From positions 124,001-188,000 of the forward strand of contig NZ_QMEM01000003.1 of assembly GCF_003390915.1 (NCBI RefSeq): a DNA stretch of 64,000 nt, read 5' to 3'. Position 1 is the stretch's first letter, and every line of letters begins with the position of its first letter. The notes beneath the pieces were generated by a model. That model made no database searches, was not told the origin of the DNA, and was given only the letters and a program-made list of their open reading frames with translations. The stretch comes from Lewinella sp. IMCC34183 (GTDB lineage: Bacteria > Bacteroidota > Bacteroidia > Chitinophagales > Saprospiraceae). Below are positions 8,621-16,028 of this stretch, piece after piece. The translations under genes and the position numbers were made by a program.

Positions 8621-9062
8621 GCAGGGATATCTGCCCCAGGTGGTAGTAACAGTGCTCGAGGATACCGTGAAAGTTGCGGTGGTAATCACCATACTTTTCC
8701 TCCGTAAATACTTCCGACAGCTTCTCCGGGGGATAGGCCGCCACCAGGTCCGCAAAGGTGGTAGCGTGCAAGTAGGTATCTCGTAGCAATTTCTGCCAGT
8801 CGTCTTCGTCGGAGATGATGGGATGATCGAAAGAAAATTTATCGCGAATCTCCAACTTCCCGCCGCGCAGCACGGGGATTACGCCGGCGAAGTAGTAGTC
8901 GACGTGGTACACTAAAGCCGCAATGGAATGGTGATCGCCAATGCGGGTAGTGGCCTCCCGCCAGGTGACGTCGGCGAGTTTTTCCTTGAAGGATACGGAG
9001 GTCCAGTTGCCGCCTTCGAAGGCTTCGCGGACTTTTTGGGCGAGGGTACGGGAGAGGTGCAT
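8586..9062 (-). CDS. DinB-superfamily protein
   Basis: 158 residues from the ATG at 9062; an upstream extension to 9146 is not conserved-looking. The helical four-bundle pattern with three spaced metal-ligand-type histidines is visible: IGDHHSIAALVYHVDYYF near residues 40-60 and HGILEHCYYHLGQISLLKKLI near the C-terminus. This fits DinB/YfiT-like proteins (PF12867/DUF1572 type). These are small cytoplasmic metal-binding proteins, some acting as thiol-dependent transferases; the substrate is not predictable. Its 3' end overlaps the tail of the broken DUF1080 gene. Confidence 0.75.
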   Translation of the reverse strand: MHLSRTLAQKVREAFEGGNWTSVSFKEKLADVTWREATTRIGDHHSIAALVYHVDYYFAGVIPVLRGGKLEIRDKFSFDHPIISDEDDWQKLLRDTYLHATTFADLVAAYPPEKLSEVFTEEKYGDYHRNFHGILEHCYYHLGQISLLKKLIRAQASG

Positions 9063-9264
9063 GAAGCGAAAAGTACCGCATTGTCCGGTAGCGGGCAAGA
9101 TGGATTGCGTCAGCTTTGCCGGCCGGGCGGTAGACGGGCCCGCCACCCCGTGAAGGTATACCGGTCGGGATCTAAAACGGGTATACCCCGGCTATCCTGC
9201 CCCAGACAGCGGTCGGGCGGGATTCCCGGCCCAGCAATGGCGTATTCGATATATTACGGAGGAT

Positions 9265-10716
9265 ATGCCCACCCCTACCGACCCGTTATTGGCCTGCTTG
9301 CTGCTTTTGTACTTGGCGTGCGGCTCGCCGGAAACCCCGGGGCCCACGGAAGACGCGCCCGCCAGACCGCCCAACGTCGTCTACATTCTGGTCGACGACC
9401 TTGGCTACGGCGACCTGAGCAGCTACGGCCAGCGGCGCTTCACCACGCCCAATATCGACCGGCTGGCGGAGCGCGGGATTCGTTTCACCCAGCACTATGC
9501 GGGCAGTACGGTCTGCGCGCCCTCCCGCGCTTCCCTGATGACGGGCCTCCACACGGGCCACACCCCTATCCGCGGCAATAAGGAAGTGCAGCCCGAGGGG
9601 CAGTGGCCGATCCCCGACAGTATCCGTACCCTGGCCGAGCTGATGGCGGAGGCGGGCTACGCCACCGGCGCATTCGGGAAATGGGGCCTCGGCTATCCCG
9701 GCTCCGAGGGGGCGCCCGGCCGACAGGGGTTCGGGGAGTTCTACGGCTACAATTGCCAGCGGCTGGCGCACAATTACTACCCCTACTACCTCCGGGAGGA
9801 TCAGCAGCGGGATTCGCTGCCCGGCAACGCGGGCACCGGTACCGCCACGTTCGCCCCTACCCGCATTCACGAGCGGGCGCTGGCCTTCATTGAGCGGCAC
9901 CGCGACCGGCCCTTCTTCCTGTTCTACCCCAACGTGATGCCCCATGCGGAACTGGCGGCCCCCGATTCGCTCGTTACCCACTTCGCGGAACAGTTCGGCC
10001 CGGAAGAAGCCTGGCAGGGTCGCGACAGCGGGCCCGGCTACAAGGACGGAGCCTACGGCTCGGTAGCACGGCCGCACGCCACCTTTGCCGCCATGGTCTC
10101 CCTCATCGATCAACAGGTCGGTGAGATTGTCGACAAACTGGACGATCTCGGGCTTACGGAGAACACCCTGGTCATCTTCACCAGCGACAACGGGCCGCAC
10201 GTGGAGGGCGGGGCCGATCCGGATTTCTTTCTTAGCAACGGTCCCTTCCGGGGCTACAAACGCGATCTCTACGAGGGCGGCATCCGCGTGCCGATGATTG
10301 CCTCCTGGCCGGGAACCGTTCCGCAGGGGCGGACCTCCGATCACATATCCGCGTTCTGGGACGTCTACCCCACCCTGGCGGAGCTAACGGGCCAACCCGT
10401 CGACAAAAACCTGGACGGCATCTCCTTTTTGCCCGTACTGGAAGGCCGGCCGGCCGAACAGCGGCAGCATGGCCACTTATACTGGGAGTTCCACGAACGC
10501 GGCGGTCGTGTCGCGGTACGGGAAGGACGGTGGAAGGGAGTTCGCTACGGGGTGCTGGAAGACCCTGCCGCCGCCCTGGAACTTTATGACCTGCAGACCG
10601 ACCCCGGCGAACAGCACGATCTGGCCGGCCAGCACCCCGCTGTGGTGGCGCGGCTGGATTCCCTCATCCGGGTAAGTCATTCGGAGTCGTCAGTCTTCCC
10701 CTTTGTCGCCAGGTAG
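9265..10716 (+). CDS. Sulfatase (arylsulfatase family S1) lipoprotein
   Basis: 483 residues with an N-terminal lipobox (LLLLYLACG). The sulfatase features are clear: metal-binding VYILVDDLGYGDLS, then VCAPSRASLMTG where Cys84 in C-x-P-S-R is the residue converted to formylglycine, a Lys/His pair in FGKWGLGY, and the late metal site FTSDNGPHVEGG. It should hydrolyse sulfate esters, typically on algal polysaccharides or aryl sulfates, at the cell surface or in the periplasm. Type-I maturation needs a formylglycine-generating enzyme; the SUMF1-like protein in this window (26868-27770) lacks obvious catalytic cysteines, so the maturase is probably elsewhere. Confidence 0.93.
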   Translation: MPTPTDPLLACLLLLYLACGSPETPGPTEDAPARPPNVVYILVDDLGYGDLSSYGQRRFTTPNIDRLAERGIRFTQHYAGSTVCAPSRASLMTGLHTGHTPIRGNKEVQPEGQWPIPDSIRTLAELMAEAGYATGAFGKWGLGYPGSEGAPGRQGFGEFYGYNCQRLAHNYYPYYLREDQQRDSLPGNAGTGTATFAPTRIHERALAFIERHRDRPFFLFYPNVMPHAELAAPDSLVTHFAEQFGPEEAWQGRDSGPGYKDGAYGSVARPHATFAAMVSLIDQQVGEIVDKLDDLGLTENTLVIFTSDNGPHVEGGADPDFFLSNGPFRGYKRDLYEGGIRVPMIASWPGTVPQGRTSDHISAFWDVYPTLAELTGQPVDKNLDGISFLPVLEGRPAEQRQHGHLYWEFHERGGRVAVREGRWKGVRYGVLEDPAAALELYDLQTDPGEQHDLAGQHPAVVARLDSLIRVSHSESSVFPFVAR

Positions 10717-10720
10717 TGGT

Positions 10721-11827
10721 CTACTCGATCACGTCTACCTCGAGGTAATTGTCCGCCCCCGCCAGGCGCCCTCCCTTCAGCTCGACCACGGATACGGGAA
10801 GCGTGAAAGTGATCCCGTCCTCCACGTCGATAAAGACGTGGTAGGTAGTCCAGTCCTTTCCGGAGACGGTCAGCAACCCCTTATCGAGGTCCAGCACGTA
10901 GCTGCCTTCCAGGATGATGTGGTCGTCGGACAGGAACATGACCGTACCGTCATCCAGGAAGCTGGCACTGATCAGCCCCAGGTCGCCCGGGTCAATGTAG
11001 CTGCGGTTGGGGATGCGCTTGGGTTCGTCGAGGATCCGCTCGGGCTCCGGCTCCAGCAGCAGCCGGCTCTGGGAATATCCGCTGTTGACCGCAGCTACAA
11101 AGGACTCCGCCGTATAGTCGCCCGGCAGCAGCGGCGCGGCACGGAACAACAGGGTATCCGGAAAATTACTGTCCGCTCCCTGGAACGTCCGCCCACCGAA
11201 AAAGTCGGTCCCGACCGTATCGATCAGCACCGCTACGGTGCGGCCGTAGGTCAGGCCGTTGCGTTCGCTGAGCATCAGGATGGGCTGTTCGTATCCGGTA
11301 TAGAGGGAGTACTCCGAAAATTCAAGTCCCGGTTCGGTACCGGCATAATCCTTGATGTGATTGACGAAATCGAGCGCCTTGTCTCGCTTGCGGAAATTGT
11401 CGCCGCTGTAGGATGGCTCGAAACTGGTCCAGTAGGTCCGCCCCTCCGCCGTGTACGTGAACGGGCGCGAGAGCAGTAAGGCGGTATCGAGCGGCTGGTT
11501 GGGGGGATCAAGGTGGAGCAGCTGCGAGGGATACTGTCCCAGCTGGCCGGTACGGAGCAGCAGGGTCTCGATGGGCAGCAGCAGCAGATTGTCTTCGATA
11601 TGATCCAGGTTGATGACGGAGTCCCGCCGCTGCACCAGATTATGCAGGACCAGCAGCTTGCCCTGCAGGCGGAGCAGGTCGCCGTGGACCAACTTGCCCT
11701 CGCCCATACCCGCCCCCATGTAGAGCCAGGTGCCGCGCTTGGCCGCCGTCCCGCCCCGGGGGCGGTCGCAGCTCGCAAGGGTAAGGGCGCAGAGGAAGAG
11801 GATATAACAAAGGAATCGGTAGGGCAT
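10721..11827 (-). CDS. Putative lipoprotein of unknown function
   Basis: 368 residues. The N-terminus MPYRFLCYILFLCALTLASC is a lipoprotein signal ending in LASC. The mature protein is rich in Leu and Asp with beta-type stretches (LVHGDLLRLQGKLLVLHNLVQ; SYVLDLDKGLLTVSGKDWTTYHVFIDV). The C-terminal part might form a lipocalin-like or repeat beta sheet, but no known motif was identified. It converges on the sulfatase gene with only four bases between the stops. Confidence 0.7.
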   Translation of the reverse strand: MPYRFLCYILFLCALTLASCDRPRGGTAAKRGTWLYMGAGMGEGKLVHGDLLRLQGKLLVLHNLVQRRDSVINLDHIEDNLLLLPIETLLLRTGQLGQYPSQLLHLDPPNQPLDTALLLSRPFTYTAEGRTYWTSFEPSYSGDNFRKRDKALDFVNHIKDYAGTEPGLEFSEYSLYTGYEQPILMLSERNGLTYGRTVAVLIDTVGTDFFGGRTFQGADSNFPDTLLFRAAPLLPGDYTAESFVAAVNSGYSQSRLLLEPEPERILDEPKRIPNRSYIDPGDLGLISASFLDDGTVMFLSDDHIILEGSYVLDLDKGLLTVSGKDWTTYHVFIDVEDGITFTLPVSVVELKGGRLAGADNYLEVDVIE

Positions 11828-11976
11828 ATGCGCGGTTTCGGGCCCGTACGGGTCGGGCCACCGGTCTGTAAGGCGCAGCGGGCGGCGGGGTTCAACCGTG
11901 GGACGTCAGATTCCCATCATAATCGCGCCCGCCGCCCGGTACCCCTATGCAACACCCGGCGGGCCGCTGGGTTAAC

Positions 11977-12004
11977 CCCCGACATCGGATGTGCGGTGTC
12001 GGGG
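11977..12004. terminator. Hairpin containing the 11-bp ACATCGGATGT palindrome
   Basis: An 8-bp stem CCCCGACA / TGTCGGGG (11977-11984 with 11997-12004) encloses part of an ACATCGGATGT element (11982-11992). It lies immediately after the stop of the minus-strand beta-barrel gene and could end its transcript. The element belongs to a dispersed family also seen at 55.4 and 58.7 kb. Confidence 0.5.
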
Positions 12005-12010
12005 TGGAGT

Positions 12011-12703
12011 TTACAGAGCGAAACTTACGCCGGCACCTACGTTCCAGCCCTGAAATCCGACCTTGTCCTTGATCACGGGCACGTCGTACGGCTGGCTGAG
12101 GCCGTGCTCGTAGCGGGCCTCCAGAAAGAGGCTGCTGAATTCGCCCAGCCGGGCCTTCAGGCCCGCCCCGCCGATCAGTCCCACGTTGAAGCGGTCGTAG
12201 CGGATCGCATCCAGGTCCACTGGGGTGGAATACAGGTTCAGTTCGATGATGGCCTTGGCCGACGTGGTCAGCTTACCGCCCGTGGCGTAGCCGACGGTTG
12301 GCCCGGCAATCAGGTAAGGACGTACGCCACGCTCCGTGGGCAGGGTATACTGGAGCAGCAGGGGTGCGTCAATGTAGTTGAAACGCGTCTTGGCGCGGGC
12401 ACCGATCGGTAGCTTCACGCCGAGGAGCTCGACGTCGTCGGTAAGCCCCACGCTCGTTCCGCGGCTGCTGTACTCCAATCCGGGCCGCAGGGTCAGGTCG
12501 GGGGTTAGGGGTACTTCCACAAAGGCCCCGAAGGAAGTGGTTCCAATGGCGTCCATCCGGTCCGTCAGCATGTCAAAGGTTTCTCCGGAGCGAATGTCGG
12601 TTTGACCGGCACCGACGCGAATGCCCCAGCTGGTCTGGGCCGCAACGGTTCCGGTGAGTAATAAAGCAAAGAGAGCAAGCAGTTGGGTTTTCATGGTAGT
12701 CAA
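12011..12703 (-). CDS. Outer-membrane beta-barrel protein (PorT-like)
   Basis: 230 residues with a clean signal peptide (LLALFALLLTGTVAAQ). The mature part alternates amphipathic strands, e.g. WGIRVGAGQTDIRSG, LRPGLEYSSRGTSVGL, PYLIAGPTVGYATGG, NVGLIGGAGLKARLG, and it ends WNVGAGVSFAL. A final aromatic/hydrophobic strand and the 'GxxxGxxL' style are typical of the outer-membrane beta-barrel/PorT family (PF13568). It is likely a small barrel in the outer membrane without known substrate. Upstream are three GGTTAA-type direct repeats. Confidence 0.85.
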   Translation of the reverse strand: MTTMKTQLLALFALLLTGTVAAQTSWGIRVGAGQTDIRSGETFDMLTDRMDAIGTTSFGAFVEVPLTPDLTLRPGLEYSSRGTSVGLTDDVELLGVKLPIGARAKTRFNYIDAPLLLQYTLPTERGVRPYLIAGPTVGYATGGKLTTSAKAIIELNLYSTPVDLDAIRYDRFNVGLIGGAGLKARLGEFSSLFLEARYEHGLSQPYDVPVIKDKVGFQGWNVGAGVSFAL

Positions 12704-12749
12704 TTTGCTTCCTCAAACGGACAGCGATGACGGACTGGCGCAAAGGATT

Positions 12750-12779
12750 GGTTAAAGCAGTGGTTAAGGTTAGTTAAGG
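12750..12779. promoter_or_regulatory. GGTTAA-type direct repeats in a divergent promoter region
   Basis: Three related words, GGTTAAAG (12750), GGTTAAGG (12762) and AGTTAAGG (12772), are spaced 12 and 10 bases apart. They lie between the divergent beta-barrel and nitrilase genes. The roughly one-turn spacing suggests a regulator binding direct repeats, of the sort used by LytTR-type factors; this is a suggestion only. Confidence 0.35.
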
Positions 12780-12883
12780 GGCCGGTGGCGCGCGGGTGCG
12801 GGGTCCGTCCCGTTCCGAAAGGTCCCTGGGTTCGTGACCCAAGGATTGCTGACCCGGTCTTACCTTGGTCAACAAAAGCAGGT

Positions 12884-13834
12884 ATGCCACCCAGGATGGT
12901 CAAAGTCGGCGTCGTACAGGCCACCCCCGAGTTGTTTGACCTCGCGGGGTCGGTCGCGCGCGTGTGCACCTGGATCGCCACGGGGGCGGCCGCGGGCTGC
13001 GAACTGTTGCTTTTCCCCGAATCCTTTATACCCTGTTACCCCCGCGGACTCACCTACGACGCCACCGTAGGTCAGCGAACCGCTTCCAGCCGGGAGCAGT
13101 GGCTGGACTACTGGACCAACAGCATCGAAGTACCCTCCCCGCACACCGACACGATCGGACGGGCGGTTCGGGCGGCGGGCATCTTCGTAGCGGTCGGCGT
13201 CACCGAACGCGAGCCCACCGGCGGTTCGCTCTACTGTACGCTGCTGTACTTCGCCCCCGACGGCCAACTGATCGGAAAGCACCGAAAACTGAAACCCACC
13301 GGACTGGAACGCTACCTCTGGGCGGAGGGCGACGGCAGCACGTTGACCACCTTCGCTACGCCGCTGGGCCGGGTGGGCGGACTGATCTGCTGGGAAAACT
13401 ACATGCCCCTGGCCCGGATGGCCATGTATCAGCGGGGGGTTCAAATTTACCTGGCGCCCACCGCCGACGCGCGGGAGTCGTGGCAGGCCACGATGCGGCA
13501 CATCGCCCTCGAAGGCCGGTGCTTCGTACTCGCCGCCAATCAGTACGTACGCCAATCCGACTACCCGGAACGGTACCGCACTGCACTCGCGGAAGCGCCC
13601 GATATAATGAGCGCCGGCGGCAGCGTGATCCTTTCCCCCCTGGGGGAGGTCCTGGCCGGTCCACTCTGGAACGCCGAAGGTTTGCTGACCGCCGACCTCG
13701 ACTTCGGCCTGCTCGCCAAGAGTAAACTGGATTTCGACGTAGTGGGCCACTACGCGCGCCACGACGTATTCGCCCTCACGGTGAACGGTCAGCCGCCGCT
13801 GCAGCACATAGAATTTCCACCGTGCAACGAGTGA
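12884..13834 (+). CDS. Nitrilase / carbon-nitrogen hydrolase
   Basis: 316 residues from the ATG at 12884, just before the conserved VKVGVVQATPELFD block; the longer frame adds a basic leader. The catalytic triad is visible: Glu46 in LLLFPESF, the Lys motif KHRKLKPT near 132-139, and Cys169 in GGLICWENYMP. The last motif is the signature of true nitrilases (R-CN to carboxylic acid plus ammonia) as opposed to amidases. The enzyme should be cytoplasmic and oligomeric. It overlaps the start of the following kinase gene by 13 bases, so the two are co-transcribed. Confidence 0.9.
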   Translation: MPPRMVKVGVVQATPELFDLAGSVARVCTWIATGAAAGCELLLFPESFIPCYPRGLTYDATVGQRTASSREQWLDYWTNSIEVPSPHTDTIGRAVRAAGIFVAVGVTEREPTGGSLYCTLLYFAPDGQLIGKHRKLKPTGLERYLWAEGDGSTLTTFATPLGRVGGLICWENYMPLARMAMYQRGVQIYLAPTADARESWQATMRHIALEGRCFVLAANQYVRQSDYPERYRTALAEAPDIMSAGGSVILSPLGEVLAGPLWNAEGLLTADLDFGLLAKSKLDFDVVGHYARHDVFALTVNGQPPLQHIEFPPCNE

Positions 13835-14328
13835 TGGTCATCGGCTGTTGCGGAGCGGGCAAGTCCACCTTCGCTCGCCGACTCGGCACCGCGACGGGCC
13901 TTCCCGTAGAACACCTCGACCGGCACTACTGGCTCCCGGAATGGACGGCCGCCGACCCCGACCGGTGGCGGAGCACCGTCACCGCGCTGGCCGCACGTGA
14001 GCGCTGGATCCTCGACGGCAACTACGGCGGCACTCTGGACCTTCGTCTCGCCCGTGCGGATACAGTCGTATACCTGGATTATTCCACCGCAACCTGCCTC
14101 TGGCGAATTACGAAACGAAGTCTCAGCTACTTCGGCCGCGCCCGCCCCGACGTGCCCCCCGGTTGCCGGGAACGCTTCGACCCGGACTTCTACCGCTACG
14201 TAGCTACCTTTAACCGCCGCCGCAGAGGCCCGCTGCTCGACAAGTTGGCCCGCCACCGGCCTGGCCAATCGGTCCGTATCTTCCAAAACGACGGGGAAGC
14301 GGAGCGTTATCTGGCCACTCTCCGGTAA
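13822..14328 (+). CDS. Small P-loop kinase (adenylate-kinase-like, FlaR type)
   Basis: 168 residues from a GTG at 13822, overlapping the nitrilase stop. The Walker A motif is GCCGAGKST near the N-terminus, followed by LPVEHLDRHYWLPEW. This is typical of the 'topology modulation protein'/FlaR-like AAA_18 kinases, which resemble adenylate or shikimate kinases but have no assigned substrate. The sequence RWILDGNYGGTLDLRLARADTVVYLD fits the Walker-B side of this group. Its translational coupling to a nitrilase has no obvious metabolic explanation. Confidence 0.8.
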   Translation: MQRVMVIGCCGAGKSTFARRLGTATGLPVEHLDRHYWLPEWTAADPDRWRSTVTALAARERWILDGNYGGTLDLRLARADTVVYLDYSTATCLWRITKRSLSYFGRARPDVPPGCRERFDPDFYRYVATFNRRRRGPLLDKLARHRPGQSVRIFQNDGEAERYLATLR

Positions 14329-14379
14329 GTCGGCCGCGGTCGGCGGCAACCCGGACCCGCGGCCGGGGGTTACGGATGC

Positions 14380-14748
14380 ATGCAACAACGCGACCTACTC
14401 AAGGAAGAAGCCGAACGGCTGGGCAAGGTGCTGGGTAAGCTGATGACGCTGCTTTTGCGCCACGCCGACGAAGCGGGCGGCGGGGCGGCGGTCGACGCGG
14501 CCGACGCCGAGGTAGCCACCGAAACGAACCTCGATATCCCGCATCTCCTGACGCTTGACAAGCCGGCTGTACAGGCTTACCTGGAGGACCGGGTCATTCC
14601 GGTCGCGGCCTACTCCCCACTGGCCGACTACCTGGAGGCGGCGGGAGTACGCGTGCCGGGAAAAAGCGATCGCTACTGCACGGCCGCGGAGTGGATCCGG
14701 CAGTTGCGGGATGAGGAGCTCGGAGAGATACCGTTGTATCGTATCTGA
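14380..14748 (+). CDS. Small acidic protein of unknown function
   Basis: 122 residues, starting with a helical EELAERLG-like segment (LLKEEAERLGKVLGKLMTLLL) and later IPHLLTLDKPAVQAYLEDR. No signal peptide or membrane helix. It lies 51 bases after the kinase gene on the same strand and may be the last gene of that operon. Function unknown. Confidence 0.6.
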   Translation: MQQRDLLKEEAERLGKVLGKLMTLLLRHADEAGGGAAVDAADAEVATETNLDIPHLLTLDKPAVQAYLEDRVIPVAAYSPLADYLEAAGVRVPGKSDRYCTAAEWIRQLRDEELGEIPLYRI

Positions 14749-14768
14749 ACGACAGGAGTGGGTAAGGT

Positions 14769-15545
14769 CTATTCCGGCAGCATCGACCTCCTGCCGTTGA
14801 TCCGAAAGGAAATGCCGAAATCGAGGAAGTAATCGTTGAGGCCGTCCTGACCCTGCCAGCCCGCGGATACGTCCGCGGCCACGTCGTCGGCGATCAGAAA
14901 GGCGAAGCCGCCGTCGTAGTTGGCGGTCACGGTTTCGCTGAGGGCCCCGTAGACTTCCATATAGGTGCTCCAGCGGTCGGATAGTTCCATCCCGAGGGTA
15001 GTCACGTACTCCGTGTTTTGAGTGCCATCTCCATTGTAGCTGCGCAGCAGATTGGCGGTTACGAGCAGGGCTTCGGAGAATTCCCAATCGGCGATCAGCG
15101 TAAAGCTGCTGCCGGTGCGGGGCCGACGGAAGTCCTCGTCCTGGGCGGTCAGCAGCAGGTGGCCCTGTACCGCCAGGGCGGGTCGCCACCCCCGTTGCTC
15201 GAAAACCTGGTAGCGGATGCCGATCTCGGTGTTATTGATGCCCCGGTCGCGGTGGTTCGGCCCATCCGCCGGAGCGAGTACGCTGGCCCCGGAGACGTCG
15301 ACGTTGACTTCCAGCCGCTCGAGGACGCCGACGCGGATGGTGGTGGTTTCCGCGTAGTCGGCGATCTGGTTGCCCCCCTCCCCTATCCAATTGATGCTAA
15401 GGCCCGTTTCGAGCTGGTAGATATCTCGCCCGACCGGAACCGCCCCGATCGACTGCCCCGGCCGGCCGGAGTTGATTGTTTCGCTGTACTGTCCTGCCAA
15501 CAACGCCGGCAGCGCAAGCAGACCGAACACGTACACGTGCTGCAT
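14769..15545 (-). CDS. Outer-membrane protein of the MetA-pathway/phenol-degradation transporter type
   Basis: 258 residues with a signal peptide (VFGLLALPALLAGQ). Conserved-looking segments are YSETINSGRPGQSIGAVPVG, YQLETGLSINWIG, TTIRVGVLERLEVNVDVS, INNTEIGIRYQVFEQRGWRPALAVQGHLLL and a terminal DYFLDFGISFRIN. These fit the 'putative MetA-pathway of phenol degradation' outer-membrane family (PF13557), a barrel annotated as transporter with little functional proof. The leader and first codons are duplicated in inverted orientation at 7334-7790, where the copy is decayed. Confidence 0.8.
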   Translation of the reverse strand: MQHVYVFGLLALPALLAGQYSETINSGRPGQSIGAVPVGRDIYQLETGLSINWIGEGGNQIADYAETTTIRVGVLERLEVNVDVSGASVLAPADGPNHRDRGINNTEIGIRYQVFEQRGWRPALAVQGHLLLTAQDEDFRRPRTGSSFTLIADWEFSEALLVTANLLRSYNGDGTQNTEYVTTLGMELSDRWSTYMEVYGALSETVTANYDGGFAFLIADDVAADVSAGWQGQDGLNDYFLDFGISFRINGRRSMLPE

Positions 15546-15888
15546 ACTAAGTATATCCGCCCGACGAAGGAGCCGGGGCTTTCCCTATAGCAGTGGCTAA
15601 AAGCTATTTGTTTGGTGTAGTTCATGGAGTATCGGTTTGCCATTGTGGGGTGGCCAACGGCATGGACATAACAGTGTCCAGTGCTTCGGAGGGCAGGTAT
15701 ACCCGGAATTCGCTAGGCTCCTGGTTACTCGCATCCGCTCAACGAGGCAGGGCGAATACACGGCGGCCAATCCTTGGATCGTAAAGACACCTTAGGAGTC
15801 TACTCTCTGGATAGTGATGTTAACTGTAGGTTAAGAATCGGCAACTGGTCCGTACGGTAAGTGGCCGGTCGACTAGTCGACCGGCCAC
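15435..15888 (-). repeat. Right copy of the ~455-bp inverted repeat unit with a 28-bp perfect palindrome
   Basis: Read on the minus strand it begins with the same perfect 28-bp palindrome (15861-15888) and continues collinearly with 7334-7790, through the leader and into the first ~30 codons of the intact gene at 15545. The first 75 bases (to about 15812) are the best conserved; the middle is diverged but keeps length and landmark blocks. Both copies keep a TTAACCTxCAGTTAA word about 30 bases after the palindrome, a possible regulator site. Confidence 0.85.
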
Positions 15889-15930
15889 TACTCCACCGGC
15901 CACTCCGGGCACGTCCTGCGGAACAGCCTC

Positions 15931-16017
15931 TTTAGATATTTTCTAAATAAAATATTCCCTCAGGCTGGCATAGTCAGGATGGCACTTCTACCTTTGACCT
16001 ATCTGTAATTAGTCTAA
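15931..16017 (+). promoter_or_regulatory. Candidate iron-regulator operators upstream of the siderophore receptor
   Basis: Two related AT-rich dyads precede the receptor start: TTTAGATATTTTCTAAA (15931-15947, TTTAGA-N5-TCTAAA) and TTAGTCTAA (16009-16017). Both run into the same word TCTAAATAAA. TTAG/CTAA dyads resemble DtxR/IdeR-type iron boxes (core TTAGGCTAA), which would fit iron repression of the receptor and PepSY genes. The second dyad overlaps the presumed transcription or translation start. The regulator is not in this window. Confidence 0.45.
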
Positions 16018-16028
16018 ATAAATCCAGC

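Noticed and set aside
7334-15888. The inverted repeat pair as ends of a transposon
   Set aside because: No transposase, integrase or target-site duplication was seen, and the repeats end in gene 5' ends rather than at element termini. An inverted duplication is the simpler reading.
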